A stretch of 64,000 nucleotides of DNA from the NCBI GenBank assembly GCA_963807005.1, contig CAWDZK010000006.1, positions 248,001-312,000 on the forward strand, written 5' to 3'. The position numbers and the translations under genes are program-made. The notes beneath the pieces were generated by a model. The model was not told the origin of the DNA. It did not search any database and saw nothing but the letters and a program-made list of their open reading frames with translations. Below are positions 1-8,503 of this stretch, piece by piece (position 1 is the first letter of the stretch; each line of letters begins with the position of its first letter). The DNA comes from CAWDZK01 sp963807005 (GTDB taxonomy: Bacteria; Actinomycetota; Actinomycetes; JACCUZ01).

Positions 1-1155
1 CTGGACGCCTTGCGGGCCAACCGGCTGCGCAGCGTCCTGACCATGCTCGGCGTGATCATCGGCGTCGCCGCGGTGGTCGTCCTGGTCGCCATCGGCGGCG
101 GTGCGAAGCAGGAGGTCGAGGACCAGGTCGAGGGCCTCGGGTCGAACATCATCATCGTGGTTCCGGGCAAGTTCGAGCTCGGCTCGGCACCGACGGTGAG
201 CCGACTCACGCTCGACGACGTGTCGCTGCTCGGCCGGGTCGTGGGGGACGAACGCCGGGTCGCGGTGTCGGTCGCGTCCGGCGAGAACGTCGGCGTCGGC
301 CGGCTCGAGACGTTCGTCACCGTCAACGGGGTCAACGAGAACGTCCCCACCGTCTTCGACCGGCCCGTCGCGCGGGGGGAGTACATCACCTCTTCCGACG
401 TCGACACCCGCAGAAGGGTCGCCGTGCTCGGGCCGACGGTGGTCCGCCGCGTGTTCGGGGAGGTGGACCCGCTCGGCCGACAGGTGTCGATCGCCGGCGT
501 CCGGTTCCGGGTGATCGGGGTCTTCGCCTCGGTCGGCTCGACCTTCGGCGTCGACAGGGACGCCGAGGTGCACATCCCGGTCACCGCGGCACAACGGCTG
601 TTCGGTGTCGACCGGATCGACGCGCTCGCGGTCAAGGCGCCGCGCGCCGACGACGTCGAGTCGCTGCAGGCCCGGTTGACCGCGGCGCTTCAGGACAAGT
701 ACGACGGCGAGGAGTTCTCGGCCGTCACCCAGACCCAGATCCTCGGCACCATCGGCCGGATCCTCGGCCTGCTGACCCTGGTGCTGGCCGCGATCGCAGC
801 CATCTCCCTGCTGGTCGGCGGGGTCGGCGTCTCGAACATCATGCTGGTGAGCGTCCGTGAGCGGACCCGGGAGATCGGCCTGCGCAAGGCCCTCGGCGCC
901 CGGCAGCGCGACATCCTGCTGCAGTTCCTCATCGAGGCCGTGCTGCTGTGCGTCGTCGGCGGCGTGATCGGCATCGGACTGGGCGTCGGCGGGTCGCTGT
1001 TGGCCGCGGCCGTCTCGCCGCTGCCCGCGGCCATCGCCTGGTGGTCCCCTGTTCTGGCCTTCACCGTGTCCGCGGCGGTCGGCATTTTCTTCGGCGTCGC
1101 GCCCGCCCGCCGGGCCGGCCGGCTGGACCCGGTCGAGGCGCTGCGCTCCGAGTAG
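1..1155 (+). CDS. MacB/FtsX-type ABC transporter permease (5' truncated)
   Basis: Membrane subunit of a MacB/FtsX-type ABC system, which works with a separate ATPase to drive export or a mechanochemical step; the substrate is unknown. The frame is already open at base 1 and begins with the usual MacB N-terminal run (LDALRANRLRS) before TM1, so only the extreme 5' end is missing; the TTG at position 10 is not a believable start. TM1 is at about residues 11-32, then an extracytoplasmic MacB periplasmic core domain (about 40-245), then three TMs of the FtsX domain with the conserved loop RERTREIGLRKALGA. The partner ATPase should lie upstream outside the window. The gene ends convergently 33 bp from the EamA gene. 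Confidence 0.88.
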   Translation: MDALRANRLRSVLTMLGVIIGVAAVVVLVAIGGGAKQEVEDQVEGLGSNIIIVVPGKFELGSAPTVSRLTLDDVSLLGRVVGDERRVAVSVASGENVGVGRLETFVTVNGVNENVPTVFDRPVARGEYITSSDVDTRRRVAVLGPTVVRRVFGEVDPLGRQVSIAGVRFRVIGVFASVGSTFGVDRDAEVHIPVTAAQRLFGVDRIDALAVKAPRADDVESLQARLTAALQDKYDGEEFSAVTQTQILGTIGRILGLLTLVLAAIAAISLLVGGVGVSNIMLVSVRERTREIGLRKALGARQRDILLQFLIEAVLLCVVGGVIGIGLGVGGSLLAAAVSPLPAAIAWWSPVLAFTVSAAVGIFFGVAPARRAGRLDPVEALRSE

Positions 1156-1188
1156 CACCCGCCCCCCGCCACGCCGGGCCGGAGCGGC

Positions 1189-2154
1189 TCAGGCCGCCGG
1201 CTCCAGGACAGGCTCCGCCGTCGTCGAGGCGCCCGACCGTCGGCGGGAGAGCAGCCCGCGCTGGGCCAGGTTGGCCGCGACCATCGCGCCCATCGCCAGC
1301 GTCGCGCCCAGCACCTCGACGACTCCCGGCCGGTAGCCCCGCGCGATCTCGATACCGAACGCGGTCACGGTGACGCCGTTGATCAACAGGCTGGCGTTCA
1401 GCGGTCCGATGGCACGGACGGCGCCGTTCCAGGTCAGGACGGCCAGCACCGCGGCGATCAGCACGACGTACCCGATCTGCGGCAGCACGGTGACGTAGTC
1501 GGCGAGCGCGGGGTGCCCGACGTAGCCGACGTCCTCGGCCACGAGCGTCGCCGCCAGGATCGAGACGGTCCCGCCGACTGCGGTCACCGTGGTGTACCGG
1601 AGCGCGGACCAGTCGGGGAACCGCGCTGCACCCCGCGTGTAGATGACCCAGGCCAGCACCCCGGAGAGCACGAGCAGGCTGCCCCGGCCCGCGGCGCCGT
1701 GCGCCAGGGTGGCCAGGTCACCGCGGCTGAGGACCAGGGCCACCCCGGCCAGCGCGACCAGGCTGCTCACGATGACCGCCCGCGGTGGGCGGACCCTGGA
1801 CTGCACCCAGGCCACCAGAGCGCCCAGCAGCGGCATCGTCGCGACGATGAGCGCGGCGCTCTGCGCCGGCATCGAGTCCAGCGCGACCCACGCCGGCAGG
1901 TTGAACCCGGCGAAGCCGAGGGTGCCGAGCAGGAACAGCTCCACCCCCCGTCCGTCGGTGGACAGCCCCGTGCGGCCCTCCCGCCAGCCGAGCAGCGCGA
2001 CGAAGATGACGCTGGCTGCGCCGTACCGGACCAGGGTCAGGTGGAACGCGTCGACATGGGCGAGGGCCGACTTGCTCACCGCGAACATCCCGCCCCAGGC
2101 GAGGACGGTCGTCACACCCATGGCGGTCCCGGCGGACGTGCGGGAGAGTGCCAT
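1189..2154 (-). CDS. EamA/DMT-family transporter
   Basis: Predicted 321-aa drug/metabolite-type exporter with ten hydrophobic segments arranged as two EamA repeats. It opens with MALSRTSAGTAMGVTTVLAW and has short charged loops and a basic, Ala-rich C-terminal tail. The ATG at 2154 is chosen because GGAGGC sits just upstream; the frame stays open further upstream but would run through the divergent operator. It is divergent from an ArsR-family regulator, and the shared 110-bp spacer carries a strong inverted repeat, so export is probably controlled by that regulator. The substrate cannot be inferred; amino acids or small metabolites are typical of the family. Confidence 0.85.
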   Translation of the reverse strand: MALSRTSAGTAMGVTTVLAWGGMFAVSKSALAHVDAFHLTLVRYGAASVIFVALLGWREGRTGLSTDGRGVELFLLGTLGFAGFNLPAWVALDSMPAQSAALIVATMPLLGALVAWVQSRVRPPRAVIVSSLVALAGVALVLSRGDLATLAHGAAGRGSLLVLSGVLAWVIYTRGAARFPDWSALRYTTVTAVGGTVSILAATLVAEDVGYVGHPALADYVTVLPQIGYVVLIAAVLAVLTWNGAVRAIGPLNASLLINGVTVTAFGIEIARGYRPGVVEVLGATLAMGAMVAANLAQRGLLSRRRSGASTTAEPVLEPAA

Positions 2155-2183
2155 ACCTGCCTCCTTCGTAGTTCGACGAACAT

Positions 2184-2221
2184 CGAACATCGGGAACGGT
2201 AGGCTGTGTTCCCAATGTTCG
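2184..2221. promoter_or_regulatory. Inverted-repeat operator between EamA and ArsR genes
   Basis: Arms CGAACATCGGGAAC (2184-2197) and GTTCCCAATGTTCG (2208-2221) pair at 13 of 14 positions around a 10-bp spacer. Extra CGAACAT copies lie at 2177-2183 and 2238-2244, so the heptamer occurs four times in about 70 bp. Size and position fit an ArsR-family dimer site overlapping both divergent promoters. Confidence 0.7.
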
Positions 2222-2266
2222 CAACTACGTTGAACGTCGAACATCCGACCGACCGGAGGAGGGTGG

Positions 2267-2575
2267 ATGCGGCAGCTGCGCCACCCGAGCGTGCGCGAGC
2301 TGGACCTGACCCGGGTGCTGCACGCGCTGTCCGACCCGACCAGGCTGGCCATCGTGCGCGAGCTGTCGCAGGCGGACGACCAGCCGTGCGGCAGCTTCGC
2401 GGTGACGGTCGCCAAGTCCACGCTCTCGCAGCACTTCGCGGTGCTGCGGGACGCCGGAGTGATCCGCACCCGGGTCGAGGGCACCCAGCGCTTCCAGACC
2501 CTGCGTCGCGACGACCTCGACAAGCGGTTCCCCGGTCTGCTGGACGCCGTGCTGGGGGCGGCCCGCTCCCGCTAG
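2267..2575 (+). CDS. ArsR-family winged-helix transcriptional regulator
   Basis: 102-aa single-domain HTH protein. Its core reads LHALSDPTRLAIVRELSQ, then a recognition helix around STLSQHFAVLRDAGVI and a beta-wing containing TRVEGTQRFQTL, all standard for ArsR/SmtB-type regulators. No CxC or metal-binding Cys cluster is visible, so it is more likely a small-molecule or redox-responsive repressor than a metal sensor. The ATG at 2267 follows a strong GGAGGAGGG ribosome site. It is divergent from the EamA transporter across a repeat-rich operator, which suggests autoregulation and control of the transporter. The next gene, acuC, has its own leaderless promoter only a few bases downstream. Confidence 0.88.
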   Translation: MRQLRHPSVRELDLTRVLHALSDPTRLAIVRELSQADDQPCGSFAVTVAKSTLSQHFAVLRDAGVIRTRVEGTQRFQTLRRDDLDKRFPGLLDAVLGAARSR

Positions 2576-2580
2576 CCGGG

Positions 2581-2586
2581 TAGCGT
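2581..2586 (+). promoter_or_regulatory. Leaderless -10 element of acuC
   Basis: TAGCGT lies exactly 7 nt before the ATG at 2594, the usual geometry for leaderless actinobacterial mRNAs, and no ribosome site is present. This decides the start codon against the in-frame GTG at 2585, which would fall inside the promoter. Confidence 0.6.
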
Positions 2587-2593
2587 GATCGGC

Positions 2594-3781
2594 ATGAGCG
2601 CGTCGGTGCGGGTCCCGTGGACCGACGCGCTCGTGGCCTACGACTTCGGGGCGGACCACCCCCTCAACCCGTTGCGCGTCGACCTCACGATGCGGCTGGC
2701 CCGGGAGCTCGGTGTCCTCGACCGCCCGACCGTGTCGATCGAGGTGCCGCAGCCGGCCACCGACGACGAGCTGCACCTCGTGCACGAGAAGGAGTACGTC
2801 GAGGCTGTCCGGACAGCGGGTGCGGACCCGTCCCGCGCCGACCCGTCGCGGGGGATCGGGACGCCGGACACGCCCGCCTTCCCCGGCATGCACGAGGCCG
2901 CCGCCCTGGTCGTCGGTGCCACCCTCGCCGCCGCCCGCGCGGTCTGGAGCGGTGAGACCGAGCACGGCGTCAACGTGGCGGGCGGCCTGCACCACGCCAT
3001 GCCCGGCGCCGGCAGCGGGTTCTGTGTGTACAACGACCCGGCGGTCGCGATCGCCTGGATGCTCGAGCAGGGAGCCGAGCGGGTCGCCTACGTCGACGTC
3101 GACGTGCACCACGGCGACGGGGTGGAGCGCGCGTTCTGGGACGAGCCGCGGGTGCTCACCGTCTCGGTGCACGAGAGCGGCCGTTGGCTGTTCCCTGGCA
3201 CCGGCTACCCCGAGGACTGCGGCGGTCCGGCCGCCGACGGCCAGGCGGTCAACCTCGCCCTGCCGCCGGGCACCAGTGACGACGGCTGGCTGCGGGCCTT
3301 CCATGCGGTCGTGCCGCCGCTGATCGAGGAGTTCCAGCCGCAGGTGCTGGTGACCCAGCACGGCTGCGACAGCCACGTGCTGGACCCGCTCGCCCACCTC
3401 GGTCTCACCGTCGACGCGCAGCGCCTGTCCTACGTCGCACTGCACGAGCTCGCGCACCGGCACGCCGGCGGCCGCTGGCTGGCGACCGGGGGCGGCGGCT
3501 ACGAGCTGGCCCAGGTCGTCCCGCGGGCATGGACGCACCTGCTCGCCGAGGCCGCGGGGTACCCGGTGCCGCCCGAGACCCCGGTCCCCGAGGGCTGGCG
3601 GACCTACGTCGAGGAGCGCTACGGGCTGGCCGCTCCCCTGCGGATGACCGACGGGGCGACACCGCGGTGGCGAGACTGGTCCGAGGGCTACGACCCCGAC
3701 GACGTCGTCGACCGGTCCGTGCTGGCGACCCGCAATGCGGTGTTCCCGGCGCACGGCCTGGGGGGGCTGCTCGACCTGTGA
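2594..3781 (+). CDS. acuC: AcuC-like histone-deacetylase-family amidohydrolase
   Basis: 395-aa class I HDAC-type enzyme. The family removes acetyl groups from lysines; AcuC homologues act on acetyl-CoA synthetase and similar proteins. Diagnostic parts are GLHHAMPGAGSGFCVYND (catalytic His pair near residues 133-134), YVDVDVHHGDG (metal-binding Asp168/Asp170 and His172) and a later GGGGYELAQVVPRAW segment. The C-terminus has the extra PEGWRTYVEERYG region typical of actinobacterial AcuC. The start is set by the leaderless promoter. It overlaps the downstream phosphatase by 4 bp (GTGA), so the two are probably co-translated. The acuC-phosphatase-HTH order is conserved in other actinobacteria as far as I recall. 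Confidence 0.9.
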   Translation: MSASVRVPWTDALVAYDFGADHPLNPLRVDLTMRLARELGVLDRPTVSIEVPQPATDDELHLVHEKEYVEAVRTAGADPSRADPSRGIGTPDTPAFPGMHEAAALVVGATLAAARAVWSGETEHGVNVAGGLHHAMPGAGSGFCVYNDPAVAIAWMLEQGAERVAYVDVDVHHGDGVERAFWDEPRVLTVSVHESGRWLFPGTGYPEDCGGPAADGQAVNLALPPGTSDDGWLRAFHAVVPPLIEEFQPQVLVTQHGCDSHVLDPLAHLGLTVDAQRLSYVALHELAHRHAGGRWLATGGGGYELAQVVPRAWTHLLAEAAGYPVPPETPVPEGWRTYVEERYGLAAPLRMTDGATPRWRDWSEGYDPDDVVDRSVLATRNAVFPAHGLGGLLDL

Positions 3782-4593
3782 GCATCCTGACCACCGGGGC
3801 GGTGCCCACCCGGGACCAGCTGCGGGACCACCTCGTCGACGCCCTCATCGCCGGTGCGGTCCGCACGACCCGCGAGGACAACCTGTTCAAGTACGGGCTG
3901 TTCGCGGGGCGGGTGCCCAAGGCGATGTTCGGGCTCGCGCCCACCGGCCGGTGGAACCTCGACGACGTGCTCGACCTGATGGTCGACCGGGTGGGGGTGT
4001 CCGGGGACCGCGCGCACCTGCGCGGCCAGGACCGCATCGACCCGGAGCTGACGCTCGACGCCCTCGACCGGATGGCCGAGCAGCTGGCCCGTGCCGCCCG
4101 GGACCGGTCCCGGGTCCTGCTGGCGACCGGTCACCCGGCGGGCCTGCTCGTCGTGCACCAGGCCGCCGCGCTGGCCCTGCGGGCGGCCGGCGCGACCGTG
4201 CTCACCCCCGGTGCGGGGTTCGAGTACCGGACGACGACCCGGTTCGGGAAGGTCGACCGGCACGTCCGGTACGTGGGTGAGGTGGCCGTCGTGAGCAGCA
4301 CCGGGGACCTCAACCACACCCACTCGCCGGCGCCGATGCGCGGGGTGCTCGCCGCCCTGGCGGCAGCCGGCGACGCTGCGCCGGACCTGGTGATGGCCGA
4401 CCACGGGTGGGCCGGCGCGGCCGGGCAGGCCGGGATCACGTCGGTCGGTTTCGCCGACAGCAACGACCCGGCCCTGTTCGTCGGGGAGGCCGAGGGGACG
4501 GTTGCGGTGTCGGTCCCGCTGGACGACAACGTCCCACCGCACCGCTACGCCCCGCTGACGGCCTACCTGCTCGCCGCCGCGGGCCTGGTCTGA
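3778..4593 (+). CDS. Conserved actinobacterial phosphatase-like protein
   Basis: 271-aa soluble protein usually labelled only 'phosphatase' in actinobacteria. No classical phosphatase signature is obvious to me; conserved-looking stretches are TREDNLFKYGLFAGRVPKAMFG near the N-terminus, LLATGHPAGLL and LNHTHSPAPMRGVL in the middle, and MADHGWAGAAGQAGI towards the end, with several His and Asp residues that could bind metal. The start GTG at 3778 overlaps the acuC stop, giving a tight two-gene unit. Biochemical function unknown; the link to AcuC suggests a role in acyl or phosphate turnover of central metabolism, which is inference only. Confidence 0.7.
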   Translation: MSILTTGAVPTRDQLRDHLVDALIAGAVRTTREDNLFKYGLFAGRVPKAMFGLAPTGRWNLDDVLDLMVDRVGVSGDRAHLRGQDRIDPELTLDALDRMAEQLARAARDRSRVLLATGHPAGLLVVHQAAALALRAAGATVLTPGAGFEYRTTTRFGKVDRHVRYVGEVAVVSSTGDLNHTHSPAPMRGVLAALAAAGDAAPDLVMADHGWAGAAGQAGITSVGFADSNDPALFVGEAEGTVAVSVPLDDNVPPHRYAPLTAYLLAAAGLV

Positions 4594-4663
4594 GAGCCCG
4601 GCGGGCCTGACCACCCGAGGGCCCCGCGGGGCGGGTCGGCCGCGCGCTGGGCACCCGCCGGAC

Positions 4664-4725
4664 GGGTGACCGCGAAGGCCAGTTCTGGTCACCCCTTTCC
4701 CACGAGGCACATCCGCACCTACTCT
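4664..4725 (+). promoter_or_regulatory. Inverted repeat and candidate promoter upstream of the HTH gene
   Basis: GGGTGACC (4664-4671) and GGTCACCC (4687-4694) are perfect 8-bp inverted arms 15 bp apart. A TACTCT -10 candidate follows at 4720-4725, about 78 bp before the ATG at 4803. The rest of the 209-bp gap shows nothing else. Confidence 0.45.
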
Positions 4726-4802
4726 GGGGGTCAGAGCGCGTACGCCTTTTGCGCACCGGTGGGGAAGCCGGCGCCCGTCACGTGCTGAAGGTCCGGTGCG
4801 TC

Positions 4803-5015
4803 ATGCCTGCTCAGGGTCCGAAGGACCGTCCGTTGTCCGAGGTCACGTTCCTCACCGTCGCCGAGGTCGCCGCAGTCATGCGCGTCTCGAAGATGACCGT
4901 CTACCGCCTCGTGCACGCGGGCACGCTGCCCGCCGTGCGGGTGGGCCGGTCGTTCCGGGTCCCGGAGCGGGCGGTGCACGACTACCTCGACCAGTCCTAC
5001 GTCGAGACGGCCTGA
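4803..5015 (+). CDS. Excisionase/MerR-like helix-turn-helix protein (Rv0500A type)
   Basis: 70-aa DNA-binding protein whose whole length is one winged HTH of the excisionase family: FLTVAEVAAVMRVSKMTVYRLVHAGTLPAVRVGRSFRVPERAVHDYL. It matches the conserved actinobacterial protein located just upstream of the bS22-type gene (Rv0500A in M. tuberculosis, from memory). It is unrelated to phage excision despite the family name; related small proteins such as BldC act as developmental regulators. The ATG at 4803 is preferred over an in-frame GTG 54 bp upstream because GAAGG lies 10-12 nt before it. A clear terminator follows, so it is probably monocistronic. Confidence 0.88.
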   Translation: MPAQGPKDRPLSEVTFLTVAEVAAVMRVSKMTVYRLVHAGTLPAVRVGRSFRVPERAVHDYLDQSYVETA

Positions 5016-5027
5016 CCGACCACGAGG

Positions 5028-5072
5028 AAAGGACCCCGCCCACCGTCGGCCGGTGAGCGGGGCCCTTTCGTC
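5028..5072 (+). terminator. Intrinsic-type terminator after the HTH gene
   Basis: AAAGGACCCCGC (5028-5039) pairs with GCGGGGCCCTTT (5057-5068) with one mismatch across a 17-nt loop, followed by CGTCC. Shape and location, 13 bp after a stop and just before a convergent gene, fit a terminator serving both strands. Confidence 0.7.
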
Positions 5073-5089
5073 CCCCGTGCCGGCGCCGG

Positions 5090-8000
5090 CTACCCGGCGT
5101 CGGTCGCTGTCAGCGTGAACGGCACGTCCGCGCCGGTCCAGAGCTGCGTCAGGACGTAGGCGGTGCCGCCGGGGATGACCCCGGACTCGTTCGCGCCCGA
5201 CGTGGCGATCGACCCGAGCAGCGCGCAGTCGGCACCGTAGAAGTACAGGTCGAGGTCGTGGCCGGCCGGGGTCTCCTCGCCAGTCACGGTCACCGTGTGC
5301 ACGCCGTCACCGAAGCCGCTGGGCAAGGTGCTGACCCACGCGTCCACGCCCTGCGACGCCGGAGGGGCCGAGCAGGTCTGCTCGAACTCGTTGCCCGTCA
5401 CCCCGGCAACGTTCTGCAGGCCGGTCGGGTCCCCGGTGGCCGGGTTGCCGGTGACGATGGTGCCCGAGTCGGTGAACGGCTGGTCCGGCGCCGGTGCCAC
5501 CGGCTCGATGCCCTTGGCGGCACCGAACACCTGCAGCTCCGCTGCCTGCGCGTACTTCACGGTCTCGCCCTGCACCGAGTCGAGGAAGAACCGCACGTAG
5601 CTCGCCTTGGTGGGGGACGCCAGGGCGAAGGTCGCGTAGTTCAGGTCAGGGGCAGTCGGCCGCGGCGTCTGGTAGCCGAAGCCACCGGTCTTCACGGTCT
5701 TCCACAGCACTCCGTCGTCGGACACCTGGAAGGTGAAGTCCTTGAGCGCGGAGAACCGGCTCGCGACGGTGTTCTTGAAGGCGCTGACCTGGATCCGGTC
5801 GATCGTCGACGCCTTGGCCAGCTTGACGGTCACCCGCTCGTCCGAGCCGTTGTTGTACGGCGACGCCCCCTTCTGGGTGCTCCACACGCTGGCAGCGGTG
5901 TCGTCGAGGAGGAACTTCGCCGGCAGTCCCGCGTCCTCGCTGCTGGCCGAGACGATCGTGGCCCCGGAGGCGAGCGAGGTGAGGTTCGGTGCGAGCGAGA
6001 ACTTCAGCGACGTGGTGCGGCCGGCCTTGACCGAGACGCCCCGGAACCGCTGCGCGCCGAAGCCGGGCGCCTGGATGAGCAGGTCGTAGCTGCCGGCGGC
6101 CATCTTCGCGCCGAAGCCACCGGTGTCGGAGGTGCGCACCAGGGGGCTCACGCGGGCCTCGAACTCGCCCACGATCACCTTGGCGTTCTTCACCGGGCTG
6201 CCGGTGGCGGCGTTCACGACGGCGCCCACCAGGGTGCCGTTGCGCGTGCTCGACGCATGGTCGAACCCGGGCTGCGGCTCGGTGTCGTCGCCGGTCGCGG
6301 TCATGGCACTGGCGCCCATGCCGCGGTGCGCGAAGACGGTCCAGATGGTGTCGGTGTTGTCACCGTGGTACCGGTCGGTGTCGGCCGCCAGGATCGCGTC
6401 CCGCATGTCGAGGAAGGACGGGTCCGGCGCCGAGAGCGGCATCGCGTCGGTGACCAACCGGGCCGACACCTCCGACCCCTTCGCCTCGCCGTACTGCGCG
6501 ACGAGCTTCTTGCGCAGCTCCCACAGCGTGGCCGTCCAGATCTCCCCGTCGGCGTGCACCTCCGGGCCGGTCAGGTCGTAGCCGATGTCGCCGTAGTTGG
6601 TGGGGTTGTCGTCGTAGGCCCAGTTGCGGATGCCGCGGTCCGGGTTCCCCGTGACGTACTCACCGACGACCGACTTCGCGTACAGGCCCTCGCGGTGCAG
6701 GTAGTTGAGGCCGTACCAGTCGCCCCAGCCCTCACCCATCGAGCCGGCCTGCTGCGAGCCGAGTGCCTCGCCGCCCGCGACGTAGCGGGTCGACAGGCCG
6801 TGGGCGTACTCGTGCTCGATCACGGACGCGTCGAAGTTGCCGTCGGAGTAGGGCCCCTCGAACGCGTCGTTGATCGGCTCCCACAGGAACATCCCGCTCC
6901 ACGACGGGATGCCGTCCGGCAGCGGGAGGAAGTAGGCGTTGTCCCGACCGGTGTACGTCGGTGCGCCGCCGCTGGCCGCGCCCGCGTGCACCAGGCCGAG
7001 CACCGGGTCGCCGCCGTCGGTCTGGAAGTTGCCGGCCGACTCGGTGAAGCCGAAGTCGTAGAACTCGTCGTGGATCCGGTTGTGCTGCCAGAACAGGTTC
7101 GTCGCCGCCGGGTCCAGGTCGAGGGCGTACGACGGCGGCACTGCGGCGCCGTGGGTGCGCTGCCAGTTCATGCCGTAGGCGTAGTTGAACTGGCTGGTCG
7201 GGCTGACCGGCCGGGGCGCCTGGTCCGCAGGCGCGAGGAAGTTGGAGTAGTTGGCGTAGGTGTTGGCGTTGTTGCCGAACGTCGTCGGGCCGCCCACCCC
7301 GGCGAGGCCGGTCGGGTCGGTGTAGCCCGACGGCGACTCGGCGGTCGGCCCGAACGACCTGATCACCGGGGTACCGCCCTTGGCCGCACCCGGGAAGTTC
7401 GGGTAGACGGTGCCCTCGGACTCGTTGCGCACCAGGCTCTGCTTCCACAGCACCGCGCCCGAGCCGGCGTCGACCACGGTGTCCCACGCCTGGTCGAGCT
7501 TCTCGACGAGGAGGATCCGGTAGGCGGCACGCGCCCCGTCCGCGGTCGGGAACACCGCCTTCTTCACGTACGACGACGCCGCGAACGGTCCCTTGTCGAA
7601 CGCGGTCCAACCGGCTGTGTCACCCGCCGCGTTCGCTGTGAACGAGGTGCCGGTGAGCTTCTTCGCCGCGGCGCCCAGCGCTTCGCCGGCGGACATCGAC
7701 CAGGTGCCGGTCAGCTGCGAGCCGCGGGTCGGGTTGCCGCCGTACGACAGCACCTTGCCGTCCGTGGTGACGGCGATGTTGAGCCGGCCGCCCTGGACGG
7801 CCTCGACCCCGTCGAAGACCTGGGCGAAGGTCACCACGTGGGTGCCGGTGCCCGGCAGGGCATGGTCGCGGGTCACCGTCATCGCGGCGACCTGCGCGGC
7901 GGACATCCCGAAGGCGGCCCGGTGGTCCGACACCCAGGAGCGGGCGACCTCGACGGCCGAGCCGCTGCGCGCCTCGGTGAGGTAGCCCCCGGTGCCCAGA

Positions 8001-8275
8001 ACCGTGCGGGGCGTGCCGAACCTGGGGTCCCAGGTGGCCCGGGTGCCCTGCGGGGCGGTGGCGAGCATCGCCCGCACGGCGTCGAGCTGGGCCTGGGTCG
8101 GCTGCAGGACCGAGGTGACGGCCCTGCTGTCGGCGGCGGCCTGGTTGCCGGATCCGGCAGCACTGGGCAGGTCGCCGACGGTGGCGCCGGCAGGTGCCGT
8201 GGGCAGGATCGCTGCCGTGACGGCGAGGGCTGCCCCGGCCGCCAACAGGTGGCGAGGGCGTGGTGTTCTCCGCAC
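5090..8275 (-). CDS. Secreted fungalysin (M36) metalloprotease with discoidin-type domain
   Basis: 1061-aa secreted zinc protease. A Sec signal peptide covers about residues 1-32 (MRRTPRPRHLLAAGAALAV, cut near AGA). An FTP/PepSY-like propeptide follows (to about 290), then the M36 catalytic domain with HEYAH at residues 488-492 and the distal zinc ligand in MGEGWGDWYG. Downstream come a carboxypeptidase regulatory-like Ig fold (about 700-780), a coagulation factor 5/8 type C (discoidin) domain (about 785-930) and a C-terminal beta domain. The GTG start at 8275 has GGAGGAG just upstream. Likely function: degradation of extracellular protein in soil, with C-terminal domains binding glycans. It interrupts the usually adjacent HTH and bS22 genes, suggesting insertion into a conserved block. 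Confidence 0.93.
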   Translation of the reverse strand: MRRTPRPRHLLAAGAALAVTAAILPTAPAGATVGDLPSAAGSGNQAAADSRAVTSVLQPTQAQLDAVRAMLATAPQGTRATWDPRFGTPRTVLGTGGYLTEARSGSAVEVARSWVSDHRAAFGMSAAQVAAMTVTRDHALPGTGTHVVTFAQVFDGVEAVQGGRLNIAVTTDGKVLSYGGNPTRGSQLTGTWSMSAGEALGAAAKKLTGTSFTANAAGDTAGWTAFDKGPFAASSYVKKAVFPTADGARAAYRILLVEKLDQAWDTVVDAGSGAVLWKQSLVRNESEGTVYPNFPGAAKGGTPVIRSFGPTAESPSGYTDPTGLAGVGGPTTFGNNANTYANYSNFLAPADQAPRPVSPTSQFNYAYGMNWQRTHGAAVPPSYALDLDPAATNLFWQHNRIHDEFYDFGFTESAGNFQTDGGDPVLGLVHAGAASGGAPTYTGRDNAYFLPLPDGIPSWSGMFLWEPINDAFEGPYSDGNFDASVIEHEYAHGLSTRYVAGGEALGSQQAGSMGEGWGDWYGLNYLHREGLYAKSVVGEYVTGNPDRGIRNWAYDDNPTNYGDIGYDLTGPEVHADGEIWTATLWELRKKLVAQYGEAKGSEVSARLVTDAMPLSAPDPSFLDMRDAILAADTDRYHGDNTDTIWTVFAHRGMGASAMTATGDDTEPQPGFDHASSTRNGTLVGAVVNAATGSPVKNAKVIVGEFEARVSPLVRTSDTGGFGAKMAAGSYDLLIQAPGFGAQRFRGVSVKAGRTTSLKFSLAPNLTSLASGATIVSASSEDAGLPAKFLLDDTAASVWSTQKGASPYNNGSDERVTVKLAKASTIDRIQVSAFKNTVASRFSALKDFTFQVSDDGVLWKTVKTGGFGYQTPRPTAPDLNYATFALASPTKASYVRFFLDSVQGETVKYAQAAELQVFGAAKGIEPVAPAPDQPFTDSGTIVTGNPATGDPTGLQNVAGVTGNEFEQTCSAPPASQGVDAWVSTLPSGFGDGVHTVTVTGEETPAGHDLDLYFYGADCALLGSIATSGANESGVIPGGTAYVLTQLWTGADVPFTLTATDAG

Positions 8276-8348
8276 TGGTCTCCTCCGCGAGGTTCGGTCC
8301 GGGCCGGGCGAGCCCGCGACTCGGGTGTCAGGGGGTTCAACGAGGCGG

Positions 8349-8364
8349 CGTGACCGAGGTCACG
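8349..8364. promoter_or_regulatory. 16-bp palindrome upstream of protease and bS22 genes
   Basis: CGTGACCGAGGTCACG is CGTGACC and GGTCACG around a GA centre. It lies in the 228-bp divergent gap between the protease (start 8275) and the small basic protein (start 8504). It shares the GTGACC/GGTCAC half-sites of the repeat at 4664-4694, so one factor might bind both. Confidence 0.45.
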
Positions 8365-8422
8365 TTTGCCCTTGCCCGGCGCCGGAGAACCCGCCGGATC
8401 GCCTGGCCCCCCGACTGGCGGG

Positions 8423-8428
8423 TAGGCT
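8423..8428 (+). promoter_or_regulatory. Candidate -10 element for the bS22-like gene
   Basis: TAGGCT at 8423-8428 lies 75 bp before the GTG at 8504. No clear -35 box is seen at 17-18 bp; the assignment rests on the hexamer and its position in the divergent gap. Confidence 0.35.
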
Positions 8429-8503
8429 CAAGGTCCAGGCGTGGCGTTCGTGCGCCGCCGGCACCAGTGCCACCTCCTGCACGTACCGACTCGAAGAGGT
8501 CCC

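Noticed and set aside
5258..8353. A 1031-codon open frame on the plus strand opposite the fungalysin gene
   Set aside because: Composition is Arg/Gly/Val/His-rich without domains; the minus strand encodes clear M36 motifs, so this is a GC-driven shadow frame.
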